NCBI RefSeq assembly: GCF_003071365.1
Contig: NZ_CP028960.1
Span: forward strand, 2,462,501 to 2,526,500
Direction: 5' to 3'
Source of the DNA: Methyloceanibacter sp. wino2
Lineage (GTDB): Bacteria > Pseudomonadota > Alphaproteobacteria > Rhizobiales > Methyloligellaceae
Length of the DNA stretch: 64,000 nucleotides
Below the pieces are notes generated by a model. The model ran no database searches, was not told where the DNA came from, and was given only the letters and a program-made list of their open reading frames with translations. Positions 24,782 through 33,523 of this stretch are shown here, piece by piece (within the stretch, counting starts at the first letter, position 1; each line of letters opens with the position of its first letter). A program made the translations under genes and the position numbers.

Positions 24782-25803
24782 GAGCGCACGAGTTCCAGCG
24801 TATCGGCGAGGTCCTGCGGGACCATTCCGGGGCCGTGCTCGGAGAAAACACCATGGCCGCGGTGGCCGTGAAGCTCGGCCCCGTGCTCACGGAATTCGAC
24901 TTTCCATCGATGACCCATCTGACCATGGCTCTGTCCCAACCGGACAGCGGGCGTCTGCGCCAGCGCGTGGCCGAGGCCGTCGCCGTCCCGGAATCCTATT
25001 TCTTCAGAAACAAGGATTGCTTCGCCTATATCGGCGACGTGATGCTGCCGCAGCTCATGGAGCGGCGCGCCGGGGTGCGCCGGCTTCGCATCTGGAGCGC
25101 CGCGTGTTCGACAGGGCAGGAGCCGTATTCGCTGGCGATGCTGTTGGCCGAAAAGGGCCGGGCGCTGGACGGCTGGTCCGTGGAGATCGTCGCCACCGAC
25201 TTTTCCCAGGCGGTTCTGGGCAAAGCGCAGGCCGGGCAGTATTCGCAGTTCGAGGTTCAGCGGGGCCTGCCCGTCAAGCTGCTGATCAAATACTTCGAGA
25301 AGTTCGGGCCGCTCTGGCAGGTCAAATCCGAAATTCGCGAGCGCGTCGACTTTCGCGCGCAGAATCTGCTGCACAGCTACGCGCAGCTCGGCCGTTTCGA
25401 CATCATCCTGTGCCGCAACGTCCTGATCTATTTGGGCGCCGACCAGCGCACCTCCGTCTTGGGCCAGCTTGCGCGTTCGCTCGCTCCCGACGGCTATCTT
25501 GTCCTCGGGGCTGCGGAGACGACGTTGGGGGTATCGACGGAGTTCCAGCGGGTCTCGGGACAACTCGGGGGTGTCTATCGCCTTGGGGCCGGGTACGGCG
25601 CCGAGGGCGTCAAAGCGGACAGACTTGCTGACATGGATCGTGCACCGGCCGGCGCGTTCCGGAGCGTCAGGCTCGACCCTGTGACGGCCGACCGTCTGGA
25701 AGCCAAGGCGCGCGCGTGCGGCATGACCTTGTCCGCGTTCCTGGCCGAGTTCGCGGATTTGGGCTTGCGCACTGAGAGGGCTTCGGGGCCCAAGAAGGAC
25801 TAG
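24778..25803 (+). CDS. cheR: CheR protein-glutamate O-methyltransferase with C-terminal ribbon-helix-helix-like extension
   Basis: A 341-residue protein whose ATGA start overlaps the cheB stop. Residues 1-280 are a complete CheR: N-terminal helical domain, SAM-binding motif WSAACSTGQEPYSLAM, ATDFSQAVLGKA and CRNVLIYL. It methylates receptor glutamates using S-adenosylmethionine. After the usual end (VYRLG) there is a linker and about 45 extra residues (SVRLDPVTADRLEAKARACG ... LSAFLAEFADLGL) with the strand-helix-helix pattern of ribbon-helix-helix DNA-binding proteins. The CheR call is secure; the extension is inference. Confidence 0.92.
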   Translation: MRAHEFQRIGEVLRDHSGAVLGENTMAAVAVKLGPVLTEFDFPSMTHLTMALSQPDSGRLRQRVAEAVAVPESYFFRNKDCFAYIGDVMLPQLMERRAGVRRLRIWSAACSTGQEPYSLAMLLAEKGRALDGWSVEIVATDFSQAVLGKAQAGQYSQFEVQRGLPVKLLIKYFEKFGPLWQVKSEIRERVDFRAQNLLHSYAQLGRFDIILCRNVLIYLGADQRTSVLGQLARSLAPDGYLVLGAAETTLGVSTEFQRVSGQLGGVYRLGAGYGAEGVKADRLADMDRAPAGAFRSVRLDPVTADRLEAKARACGMTLSAFLAEFADLGLRTERASGPKKD

Positions 25804-25834
25804 GCGCCGGTCCCGTTCTGTCTGCGTGCAGGCA

Positions 25835-25860
25835 CAAAAATGGCCGGGACAAGCCCGGCC
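25835..25860 (-). terminator. Rho-independent terminator of ctrA
   Basis: On the minus strand, GGCCGGG and CCCGGCC pair around a short loop and are followed by ATTTTTGT. It lies 34 bp after the ctrA stop codon. A nearly identical GGCCGGG terminator serves sciP at 29294-29321. Confidence 0.8.
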
Positions 25861-25894
25861 ACCTTCGTATCCAACAATCGAGACTTCGAAAGAC

Positions 25895-26602
<708 letters not shown>

Positions 26603-26996
26603 CTTAAATCCCCCGTATTCTCATAATCCTGGCTGTCCCCTGACCCAATACGTCGGACGCTGATTGGTTAATTTCGAATCAAAAAATTAACGGCCAATAG
26701 TTAACAAAAACTAATCAACAGGATAGTGCTAACCAAATCCGCTAACCCAGCCCCCCCGATTGCAGACTTTTCCGACCGGTATGTTCGATTAGATGCAATT
26801 CATATGGTTTACCGCCGCTTAAGTCCTGTCGGCGATGATCTTGCGTGAAGGGCGGGGGGAACCGGTCCTTGAGACTTGTTGGAAGCCGTTTAGGGACCTG
26901 GCTTGGGGAATGCCGGGCGCCCGTCAGTCGGCTCGTGGCAGTACAGTAACGTCCGTGTAAAATGCGCGGACCCGAACAGGCTTGAGGGTATTGAGT
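26603..26996. other. Divergent ctrA-fliJ intergenic region
   Basis: About 394 bp separating ctrA and fliJ, markedly AT-richer than its neighbours. The AT-rich part nearest ctrA (26660-26720) holds several TTAA words and the CtrA-like/GANTC element at 26668-26682. Another tract with repeated CTAAC words lies at 26728-26746. No reading frame or RNA gene was seen. A long leader upstream of ctrA agrees with the multiple promoters known for this gene in Caulobacter. Confidence 0.65.
26668..26682. promoter_or_regulatory. CtrA-like box overlapping a GANTC (CcrM) site upstream of ctrA
   Basis: The sequence TTAA-TTTCGAA-TCAA matches the CtrA consensus TTAA-N7-TTAA at seven of eight positions and contains GAATC, a CcrM methylation site of type GANTC, at 26676-26680. 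It lies 66 bp upstream of the ctrA start. In Caulobacter the ctrA P1 promoter is repressed by methylation at a GANTC site, and CtrA autoregulates. The same logic here is inference. Confidence 0.55.
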
Positions 26997-27395
26997 ATGA
27001 AGTCACGCGACGGAGTCATTCGTTTGAAGCGCTTCGAGGTCGACGAGAAGCGCCGCAAGGTGGCCGACATCGAGTCCATGATCGCCGAATTCAACGATAT
27101 GGCGGTGGATCTCGACCGGCAGATCGCCGTCGAGCAAGAGCGCGCCGGCGTTTCGGACGTCAATCATTACGCCTATCCGACCTTTGCGAAGGCGGCCATG
27201 CAGCGCCGGGACAATCTGGCGGTGTCGGTGGCCGGCCTCGAGGCCAAGCTCAGCGCGGCCAAAGGGGAACTCGAAGAGGCCGAAGAAGAGCTTCGGAAGA
27301 TCGAGGCCCTGCAAGGGCGCGAGACCGATCGTGGGCGCGAGGTCGAGCCGGAAACCGGCTTCGGCATGATCGGCGTGGCCCGCGCTGCGGGCTGA
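26997..27395 (+). CDS. fliJ: Flagellar export protein FliJ homolog
   Basis: A 132-residue, almost entirely helical coiled-coil protein: MKSRDGVIRLKRFEVDEKRRK at the start (first residues only), then IEAMI-type heptads and a C-terminal Glu/Lys-rich helix (AKGELEEAEEELRKIEAL). Length and N-terminal pattern match alphaproteobacterial FliJ, the soluble chaperone/ATPase-stalk protein of the flagellar type III export apparatus. Its position divergent from ctrA is common in this class. fliI is not adjacent here. A GAGGG ribosome site lies about ten bases before the ATG. Confidence 0.85.
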   Translation: MKSRDGVIRLKRFEVDEKRRKVADIESMIAEFNDMAVDLDRQIAVEQERAGVSDVNHYAYPTFAKAAMQRRDNLAVSVAGLEAKLSAAKGELEEAEEELRKIEALQGRETDRGREVEPETGFGMIGVARAAG

Positions 27396-27435
27396 TAGTG
27401 ACCTCTAGAGGCCACTCTGTAGTTTGAAGAACATG

Positions 27436-27469
27436 AACCGGCGGTGGACCTCCACCGCCGGTTTTCGTT
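27436..27469 (+). terminator. Rho-independent terminator after fliJ
   Basis: A 13-bp stem (AACCGGCGGTGGA with TCCACCGCCGGTT) is followed by TTTCGTT. It lies about 40 bp after the fliJ stop. Confidence 0.8.
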
Positions 27470-27514
27470 AGATGTGCGCGAACAAGAAATTTTGCCCCGC
27501 GCGGAGGTCTCGCC

Positions 27515-28000
27515 ATGCCCTCATTCGATATCGTCTCCAAGACGGAGATGCCCGACGTCGACAACGCCCTCGCCAACATGACCCGCGAGATGACCCAGAG
27601 GTACGACTTCAAGGGCTCAAATTCCAAGATCGAGCGGAACGAGGGCGTCATCGTCATCCACGCGGACGACGACCTCAAGCTCAAGCAGATGCACGAACTG
27701 CTGCAGGGCCATCTCGCCAAGCGGGGGATCGAGCCGGGCGTGGTCGATTACCAGGCCGTGGAGAAGGCGGCCGGTCAGTCGGTCCGGCAGAACGTGCTAC
27801 TGCGCCAAGGCATCGACAAGGAACTGGCCAAACGCATCGTCAAGGAAGTGAAGGGCTCCAAGATCAAGGTCCAGGTCGCCATTCAGGGCGACGAGCTGCG
27901 CGTCACCGGCAAGAAGCGCGACGACCTGCAGGAGGTCATCCAGTTCGTGAAGGGCCTCGATATCGAGCAGCCGCTCCAGTTCGAGAACTTCCGGGACTGA
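27515..28000 (+). CDS. yajQ: YajQ-family (UPF0234) nucleotide-binding protein
   Basis: A 161-residue YajQ protein with the conserved start MPSFDIVSK and the two ferredoxin-like domains; signature segments are RYDFKGSNSKIE and the C-terminal LQFENFRD. Family members bind nucleic acids or nucleotides; the Xanthomonas homolog binds cyclic di-GMP and acts with a transcription factor. Cytosolic. It probably forms its own transcription unit after the terminator at 27436. Confidence 0.93.
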   Translation: MPSFDIVSKTEMPDVDNALANMTREMTQRYDFKGSNSKIERNEGVIVIHADDDLKLKQMHELLQGHLAKRGIEPGVVDYQAVEKAAGQSVRQNVLLRQGIDKELAKRIVKEVKGSKIKVQVAIQGDELRVTGKKRDDLQEVIQFVKGLDIEQPLQFENFRD

Positions 28001-28131
28001 CCTCTGGGGAAGCCGTCCGAGGAGCGCGCCCCCGCCGAATTGCATTTTTGGGCCCGGGGGCCCATTTAAGCGGCGATGCGCCCCATCGCCGTTCGGCTGC
28101 CCGGAAAGCCCGTTTCGTCTATATCTAGCCC

Positions 28132-29052
28132 ATGATTTCGATCATCGTTTTCGTCGTCCTCGTGCTTCTTCTGCTCCTTATCGCAAGGCGCAGCAGCAAG
28201 AACCGGGACGCGATCCTCATCGAAGTGATCCTGGGCATCGCGGGCTCGGTCGCGGCGGCTGTCATCGTCACGTCCTTCCCCAAGGTCGATACGGACAATT
28301 TCCTCGGCTACCTGGATACCCAGATTTACGAGACTCTCTTCGGCAAGAAGGCCGAAGCGCCGCCCGCGGTGCCGGTGCCCGACAAGAAGGCGGTCGCCGT
28401 CAAAAAGAATGTCAGCCGCGACGACCGGAAGATCGAAGGGGTCTATGCGGGGCTGATCCGCTCCGTCCAGAACGGAGGGCAGGTGCTCGGCGAAAAGGCG
28501 TATGTCCTGCGGGTCGATCCGGCCAAGAAGGACAAGGTGCTCGAGATCTACAAGAGCGGCGACATCGAATACAAAGTCCGCATCGACGGGACACTCGAGA
28601 AGGATGGCGTCACCTGGGTCGGTGAGACCAAATCGGTGCTGAAGGGCGACAGTTTCGTTCAGGACGATCTGAAGCTGCTGCTCTCCCCCGAAGTCGGGCG
28701 GATCGATTGGCACCAGCACGACAAGATCCAGAACATCGAGTCCATCGGCATCCTTCACAAGATCGACGAGGCCACGGTCTCGAACCGGATCAGCGCCGTG
28801 AACCGGATCAAGAATGACATGGTCATCTGCAAGGAGGAGGCCGCCAAGCTGGGCGGGAAGGCCTCGTTGTTCCTCTTCATACCCCTCGAGAACCCGCAAG
28901 GCGCGACCGCGTTCACGCTGCAAGGCCCGGCCGCGTCCGACAAGATCTACACGGACATCATCTCAGGCACGATCAAGCCCTATGAGGGCCCGTACGATCT
29001 CCATGTCAAAACACGATACAAGAGCAACGACTTTCCCAATCTCTCGGGATGA
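28132..29052 (+). CDS. Membrane-anchored protein of unknown function
   Basis: A 306-residue protein. Two N-terminal hydrophobic segments (IIVFVVLVLLLLLIA and ILGIAGSVAAAVIVTSF) are followed by a Pro/Lys linker and a soluble domain of about 220 residues with an alternating beta/alpha pattern (GEKAYVLRVDPAKKDKVLEIY, IEYKVRIDGTLEKDGVTWVGE). A single Cys (MVICKEEA) is present. The start of the next gene overlaps the stop by four bases (ATGA). I do not recognise the family. The linker and hydrophilic domain could lie on either side of the membrane. Confidence 0.7.
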   Translation: MISIIVFVVLVLLLLLIARRSSKNRDAILIEVILGIAGSVAAAVIVTSFPKVDTDNFLGYLDTQIYETLFGKKAEAPPAVPVPDKKAVAVKKNVSRDDRKIEGVYAGLIRSVQNGGQVLGEKAYVLRVDPAKKDKVLEIYKSGDIEYKVRIDGTLEKDGVTWVGETKSVLKGDSFVQDDLKLLLSPEVGRIDWHQHDKIQNIESIGILHKIDEATVSNRISAVNRIKNDMVICKEEAAKLGGKASLFLFIPLENPQGATAFTLQGPAASDKIYTDIISGTIKPYEGPYDLHVKTRYKSNDFPNLSG

Positions 29053-29252
29053 AAAGGCTGCACCCGGACTTGTCGTCCTTCGTCGGCTTCTTCGACAAGG
29101 ACTATCAGATAGGCGTCAATCAGCCGGGCGCCGAGCCGAGCTGGTTCAAGGAGAGCTTGGCCGAATCCGTGCCGTGCCGAATCTTCTACGTGGGGTTCCC
29201 GCCTGTTCTGGGCGTGCCGCAGAACGGAGCGGCGGTCGGCCAACAGCCCTAG
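29049..29252 (+). CDS. Small protein translationally coupled to the preceding gene
   Basis: A 67-residue protein starting at the ATGA overlap with the 28132-29052 gene. Contents: DLSSFVGFFDKDYQIGVNQ, PSWFKESL and CRIFYVGFPPVLGVPQ. No signal peptide or membrane segment. The tight coupling suggests that the product works with the upstream membrane protein. Family unknown; coding status rests on the overlap and on codon use like that of its neighbour. Confidence 0.55.
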   Translation: MKRLHPDLSSFVGFFDKDYQIGVNQPGAEPSWFKESLAESVPCRIFYVGFPPVLGVPQNGAAVGQQP

Positions 29253-29293
29253 CAGATCGCCCCGCCGCGAAGCGGTCAAGCGACGAAGTCGCC

Positions 29294-29321
29294 AAACAAA
29301 ATGGCCGGGGCGGGCCCGGCC
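29294..29321 (-). terminator. Rho-independent terminator of the sciP-like gene
   Basis: On the minus strand GGCCGGG and CCCGGCC form the stem, followed by ATTTTGTTT. It lies about 35 bp after the stop of the DUF1153 gene. Confidence 0.75.
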
Positions 29322-29355
29322 ATAGAATGCTCAGAACTAGGGTGGAAAAAGCGGG

Positions 29356-29634
29356 TTACCCGCCGCGATATTCCTGAATGCGGGTCGCGCGCAGGCCGGC
29401 GAGGCCATGCTTGTCGATGGAGCGCTGCCAGCTGAGGAATTCATCCACGGTCAGCGTATAGCGGTCGCAGGCCTCTTCGAGGCTCAAGAGGCCACCGCGG
29501 ACGGCGGCCACGACTTCCGCTTTACGCCGGATGACCCAGCGGCGGGTGTTCTTCGGGGGTAGGTCGGCGACAGTCAGCGGACTGCCGTCCGGCCCGATTA
29601 CATATCGGACACGCGGCCTGTAATGTTCAGTCAT
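29356..29634 (-). CDS. sciP: CtrA inhibitor SciP (DUF1153)
   Basis: A 92-residue helix-turn-helix protein with the DUF1153 signature: YVIGPDGSPLTVADLPP, RWVIRRKAEVVAAVRGG, LSLEEACDRYTLTVDEFLSW. In Caulobacter, SciP binds CtrA at its promoters and blocks RNA polymerase recruitment in G1 cells; it is itself CtrA-activated. The ATG at 29634 gives the usual N-terminus; a TTG at 29646 would add four residues. Together with chpT and ctrA, three members of one regulatory circuit lie within 10.5 kb. Confidence 0.92.
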   Translation of the reverse strand: MTEHYRPRVRYVIGPDGSPLTVADLPPKNTRRWVIRRKAEVVAAVRGGLLSLEEACDRYTLTVDEFLSWQRSIDKHGLAGLRATRIQEYRGG

Positions 29635-30045
29635 CGTACGCAACACTCACAAAACACTCGATGAGCAACAATCAAGGGGGACCTTACCTCCGCCCCATTT
29701 AAGAATTGCCTAAGCCGGGCAGTAAAATTACCCGCAAGCAAATCCCCAAAACTCTCTGAATTGTCTAAAGTTTCTTAGCTTCTTGAATCGCGACTTGGCC
29801 GCGTTTGCTGTCCGTTTGGCTTGCGCGGGCCGGGCCTGCTGCCTATGTTTCTGGACTTATCCAAACTGTCACAAGGGATTAGGGGACAGGGCAGCGTCTG
29901 CGAGGCGACGGCTGTGAGACACCAATAGGCCGGGTGTCGTTGCATGACCGTCCGCCTGAGTTTACAGGTTGCGGTGCCCGCGCGGCAGGCTCCGACGGGC
30001 GAGAGCCGGAAGCGCATCGATCCGAAAGAGCGCCTAACAGCAATT
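29635..30045. other. sciP-mnmA divergent intergenic region
   Basis: About 410 bp. The half next to sciP is AT-rich and contains a CtrA-like element TTAA-GAATTGC-CTAA at 29699-29713 (seven of eight consensus positions), sensible for a gene that is CtrA-activated in Caulobacter. The other half is GC-rich and contains the open but probably untranslated upstream extension of mnmA (from 29944). No RNA gene was recognised. Confidence 0.5.
29699..29713. promoter_or_regulatory. CtrA-like box upstream of sciP
   Basis: TTAA-N7-CTAA, one mismatch from TTAA-N7-TTAA, located 65 bp upstream of the sciP start in an AT-rich stretch. CtrA control is known for sciP in Caulobacter; here it is inferred from this single short match. 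Confidence 0.4.
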
Positions 30046-31251
30046 ATGGTTAACAGTTTGCATCTTCCAGGGCGTCCGTCCGAGACGCGGGTGGTCGTCG
30101 CCATGTCGGGCGGCGTCGACTCGTCGGTCGTGGCCGGCCTGTTGAAGCGCGAGGGGTACGACGTCGTCGGCATCACCTTGCAGCTGTATGACCATGGCGA
30201 GGCCGTAGCCAAGAAGGGTGCCTGCTGCGCCGGCCAGGACATCAAGGACGCCCGCCGCGTGGCGGCTGCGCTCGATATTCCGCATTACGTGCTCGACTAC
30301 GAGCGGGAGTTCGAGAAGGCGGTCATGGGCGCCTTCGCCGACAGCTATCTGTCCGGCGAGACCCCGGTCCCGTGCGTTTCCTGCAATCAGACGGTCAAGT
30401 TCCGGGATCTGCTCGAGACGGCGCGTGGGCTGGGCGCCGACGCGCTTGCCACGGGCCATTACATCAAGAGCTTCCCGGGCGAGAAGGCCTGGGAGCTGCA
30501 CCGCGCCGCCGACAAGGATCGCGATCAGAGCTATTTCCTGTTCAACACCACGCCGGAGCAGCTCGCCTTCCTGCGCTTTCCCCTAGGCGGTCTGCCGAAG
30601 GATGAGACACGGGCGCTCGCGCGCGAGTTCGGCCTCGACGTCGCCGACAAGTCCGACAGCCAGGACATTTGCTTCGTGCCGTCCGGCCGCTACACCCAGG
30701 TGATCGAACGGCTTCGGCCGGGCGCGGCCGAGGCCGGCAATATCGTCCATGTGGACGGGCGGGTGCTGGGCCGGCACACGGGCATCATCAATTATACGAT
30801 CGGCCAGCGCCGCGGCCTTGGGATTGCCGCAGCCGAGCCGCTTTATGTGGTCAAGCTGGATGCCTCGCGTCACGAGGTGGTGGTGGGGCCGCGGGAAGCG
30901 CTGCTGGCGCGGAGCGTGGAACTGCGCGATGTTAATTGGCTGGGCGATGAGCCCTTCGAGACGGCGGTTGCCGGCGGCCTCGAGGTTCTGGCGCGGATCC
31001 GCTCCACGGGCCCGCTGCAGGCGGCGACGGTCGTGTCGGAAAACGGGTCCGTGTTCGTGGAGCTCGCGGACGGCGAGGAGGGCGTGTCGCCCGGACAGGC
31101 TTGTGTGTTTTACGCCGCCGATGGCGGCGGTGAGCGGCTTCTTGGCGGCGGCTGGATCAAGTCCGCCGCGGGAGCTTTTATGACCAAGGATGCAATCCCG
31201 GCTCAGGCGGCGCCGCTGCCGGCCGAGGCGTTTTTGGTACAATCGCGTTAG
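30046..31251 (+). CDS. mnmA: tRNA-specific 2-thiouridylase MnmA
   Basis: A 401-residue enzyme that inserts sulfur at C2 of the wobble uridine (U34) in tRNA-Lys, -Glu and -Gln. It has the PP-loop ATP-binding motif SGGVDSS, catalytic cysteines in PVPCVSCNQ and SQDICFVP, and the C-terminal RNA-binding beta barrel. A CxxGQD segment ([11 protein letters not shown]) is typical of the alphaproteobacterial form. The ATG at 30046 (NSLHLPGRP) was preferred to the longer frame at 29944. Confidence 0.95.
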   Translation: MVNSLHLPGRPSETRVVVAMSGGVDSSVVAGLLKREGYDVVGITLQLYDHGEAVAKKGACCAGQDIKDARRVAAALDIPHYVLDYEREFEKAVMGAFADSYLSGETPVPCVSCNQTVKFRDLLETARGLGADALATGHYIKSFPGEKAWELHRAADKDRDQSYFLFNTTPEQLAFLRFPLGGLPKDETRALAREFGLDVADKSDSQDICFVPSGRYTQVIERLRPGAAEAGNIVHVDGRVLGRHTGIINYTIGQRRGLGIAAAEPLYVVKLDASRHEVVVGPREALLARSVELRDVNWLGDEPFETAVAGGLEVLARIRSTGPLQAATVVSENGSVFVELADGEEGVSPGQACVFYAADGGGERLLGGGWIKSAAGAFMTKDAIPAQAAPLPAEAFLVQSR

Positions 31252-31295
31252 GCCGCGGCACGGGCAAGCGGCATAGCCTCGGGGAGGGTTCAGCG

Positions 31296-32099
31296 TTGTC
31301 TTCCAATCATCCGACGATGGATACGGAGTCGGTCCGTCACGCTTACCGCCGCTGGGCGCCGGTTTACGATTACACCTTCGGCCAAGTCGCCGATGCGGGC
31401 CGCAAGCACGCGGTGCGGATGATCAATAAGCGCAAGGGCCGCGTGCTCGAGGTCGGCGTGGGCACGGGGCTTTCGCTGCCGGCTTACGGCAAGCACTTGA
31501 CCATCACCGGCATCGACCTGTCTCCCGAGATGCTGGAGAAGGCGATGGGGAAGGTCTCCAAGAAGAAGCTCGACAACGTGGACGGGCTGCACGAGATGGA
31601 CGCGAGCGCGCTCGGCTTCGCGGACGAGAGCTTCGACACCGTTGTCGCCATGTATGTGATGACCGTGGTCCCGGACCCGGTCAAAGTCATGCGCGAGCTG
31701 GAGCGCGTCTGCGCGCCCGGCGGCGAGGTGATCCTGGTCAACCATTTCAGCCAGGAGCATGGGGTGCGCGGGTTCCTCGAGCGCAAATTGGCGCATTTCG
31801 CCGATCTCATCGGCTGGCACGCGGTGTTCGAGCCCGAGCGCGTCCTCACGTGCGAGGATCTGCGCCTGGTGGAGCGCAAGCCGCTCTTTCCGGTCGGGCT
31901 TTTCACCATGCTCCGCTTCGTCAAGGAGCCGGGCTTCGCCATTGGCCCGCAGGCCGCGCGGACGTTCCTGGCGAACGGCGGCAAGGCGGAGGCGCCGGAC
32001 GCGCCGCAGCGCAAGGCCGTGTCGGTACGGAGAATGCTTGACTTGAATTACTGGCGGTCCCTATATCGCCGCCTTCAGAATCAATTGGCCGAGCGCTAG
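31296..32099 (+). CDS. pmtA: Phosphatidylethanolamine N-methyltransferase PmtA (Rhodobacter type)
   Basis: A 267-residue SAM-dependent methyltransferase with motif I VLEVGVGTGLSL, a conserved N-terminal segment AYRRWAPVYDYTFG, and a C-terminal amphipathic, basic end (LDLNYWRSLYRRLQNQLAER). These features match the Rhodobacter/Sinorhizobium-type Pmt that methylates phosphatidylethanolamine to phosphatidylcholine at the inner membrane. The start is a TTG at 31296 with GGAGGG about eight bases upstream; an ATG at 31317 is possible. It follows mnmA by 44 bp. Confidence 0.87.
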   Translation: MSSNHPTMDTESVRHAYRRWAPVYDYTFGQVADAGRKHAVRMINKRKGRVLEVGVGTGLSLPAYGKHLTITGIDLSPEMLEKAMGKVSKKKLDNVDGLHEMDASALGFADESFDTVVAMYVMTVVPDPVKVMRELERVCAPGGEVILVNHFSQEHGVRGFLERKLAHFADLIGWHAVFEPERVLTCEDLRLVERKPLFPVGLFTMLRFVKEPGFAIGPQAARTFLANGGKAEAPDAPQRKAVSVRRMLDLNYWRSLYRRLQNQLAER

Positions 32100-32247
32100 G
32101 TTATTTGTTTGCGCTATCGGCTTAGCAGCCTACCTCAGCGCATATTTTTCGCGCTACCGCTCTCTGCGCTACTTGAGCGCGAGACCAAGTTGGGGTCTAA
32201 GAGGCCGACGATCTGGAATGCGTGGGCCTCAACCCACGCCGCATTGG

Positions 32248-32324
32248 GGCGGAGTAGCTCAGCCGGTTAGAGCAGCGGAATCATAATCCGCGTGTCGGGG
32301 GTTCGAGTCCCTCCTCCGCTACCA
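32248..32324 (+). tRNA. tRNA-Met (anticodon CAT, elongator type)
   Basis: A complete 77-nt cloverleaf with encoded CCA. The acceptor stem GGCGGAG pairs with CTCCGCT. The anticodon stem GCGGA/TCCGC encloses the loop ATCATAA with CAT. The T arm is GGGGG-TTCGAGT-CCCTC. The overall sequence matches the alphaproteobacterial elongator tRNA-Met rather than the initiator. tRNA-Ile with modified CAT is the alternative and is less likely on overall similarity. Confidence 0.92.
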
Positions 32325-32460
32325 CTTGGATCAATCAGATAGGCCTATGCCGCGTGTCGCGTTGGCAGGATCAGACTGCGACGCAGCGAAAGCAAATTGC
32401 CGTGGTCTATGCCGGGCCGTGTCCTCACAAATGGGCGTCGGTCGAACCGATGGAGAAGAA

Positions 32461-32535
32461 GGTCTGCTTCGCTCCGATAGCGGACCTCGTTCGAGCCCCC
32501 TTGCACGCTCCGCTTTGTGCCAGAAGCCGACATAA
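32461..32535 (-). repeat. Rhizobial dispersed repeat of the 'MSAFGGKAD' type
   Basis: Read on the minus strand the segment gives ATGTCGGCTTCTGGCACAAA, then GCGGAG, and ends GTCCGCTATCGGAGCGAAGC. Conceptual translation FMSASGTKR ... EADL resembles the repeat family often mis-annotated as 'MSAFGGKADI' proteins in Bradyrhizobium and relatives. Identification is from memory of that pattern; copy number in this genome cannot be judged from one window. Confidence 0.5.
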
Positions 32536-32728
32536 AGGCTTCCTGGTTCACGCTCCCTCGTTTTCGAATAATTGACGGCCTGGCGAAGCATCCCCGTACG
32601 CCGCCGCGTCGTGGTTCTTTGGCGCCCCCGCTAGGTGCCAAAGCGAAGAGGGACTCCGGTGCGCCAAGCGCAATGCCGGAACTGCTCCCGCAACAGACCG
32701 CCGCTGCCGAGTAGGTTACGAAGAATGA

Positions 32729-32757
32729 GGGGCCGGCGGGGATGAATCGCCGGTCCC
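32729..32757 (-). terminator. Possible terminator downstream of cobF
   Basis: GGGGCCGGCG and CGCCGGTCCC can pair over 10 bp around a nine-base loop. It lies just past the cobF stop on the minus strand; the following sequence (TCATTCTT) is only modestly T-rich. Confidence 0.45.
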
Positions 32758-32759
32758 AA

Positions 32760-33523
32760 TCAACGCGTTTGCGGCTTTCGCAAGAGATACGTGTCCATGA
32801 TCCAGCCCTTCTTCGACCGGGCTTCGTGTCTGACACGTTCAATCTCGTCGAGCACGTCGCTCAGCTTGCCGGAAACGAGAATCTCGTCGGCGGTGCCGAC
32901 ATAGGCGCCCCAGAAGATTTCCATATCGCCGTCGACGTTTTTGAAGGCAGCTTGTCCATCGAGCATCACGATGACGCTGTCTGCACCCTCGGAAAGCCTT
33001 CTTTGAGTTTGCGCCCGGTGGTGATCATGATGGATTCGCCAATGCGGTTCATGGGAATCCTATGGGCTGCGGCCAAGGCCTGGACGCTGGTGATCCCGGG
33101 AACGACCTCGTATTCGAGCTCGATATCACCCCGCGCTCGAATCTTCTCCAAGATGCGCAGGATGCTGTCGTAGAGGCCGGGGTCCCCCCAAGCGAGAAAG
33201 GCGCCGCACTCGCCGTCGTTCAGTCTCTCCGCCAACAAGGTTTTGTAGACGTCTTCCACCGCGTCATGCCAGTCGCTGACGCGTTGGCGGTAGCTTGGGG
33301 TCGCGCTGTCGCGAACCGGGTTGTCGAAGCCGACGACCTCATAGTTCGTACGTGTCACGAAGCGTTCGATGATCTCGCGTCTCAGCTGCGCGAGGTCGCT
33401 CTTCTCGGCGCCCTTGTCGGGGATGAAAAAAACGCTGGCCCGATTCAGCGCGTCGATGGCCTGCACGGTCAGGTGGTCGGGGTTCCCCGCGCCGATCCCG
33501 ATGACGAGAACCTTTCGCTTCAT
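32760..33523 (-). pseudogene. cobF: Precorrin-6A synthase (deacetylating) CobF, apparent frameshift
   Basis: Two frames together make one CobF. The first (33523 to 32966) carries the tetrapyrrole methylase start VLVIGIGAGNPDHLTVQA and runs to TTGRKLKEGFP. The second carries VIVMLDGQAAFKNVDG, WGAYVGTADEILVSG and the typical CobF end KKGWIMDTYLLRK. Adding one G near 32989-32993 restores TGRKLKEGFPEGADSVIVML. Total length is 2 modulo 3, so one base seems lost. CobF methylates C1 and removes the acetyl group in aerobic cobalamin synthesis. Its ATG directly abuts the stop of the cobalamin-binding gene. Real decay or a sequencing error are both open. Confidence 0.85.

Larger units (their letters stand above)
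32325..32759. other. Intergenic interval after tRNA-Met with a dispersed repeat
   Basis: About 435 bp with no gene. It contains the repeat at 32461-32535 and a hairpin at 32729-32757 just before the cobF stop. Frames in it read through repeat sequence and are not coding. The position just downstream of a tRNA is a common landing place for mobile elements, but no integrase or att duplication was seen. Confidence 0.5.

Noticed and set aside
29857-29865. A DnaA-box-like sequence TTATCCAAA near mnmA
   Set aside because: Only one copy with one mismatch, and no origin features nearby.
32325-32759. A possible integrated element downstream of tRNA-Met
   Set aside because: No integrase, no duplicated tRNA end and no phage or transposon genes; only a short dispersed repeat was seen.
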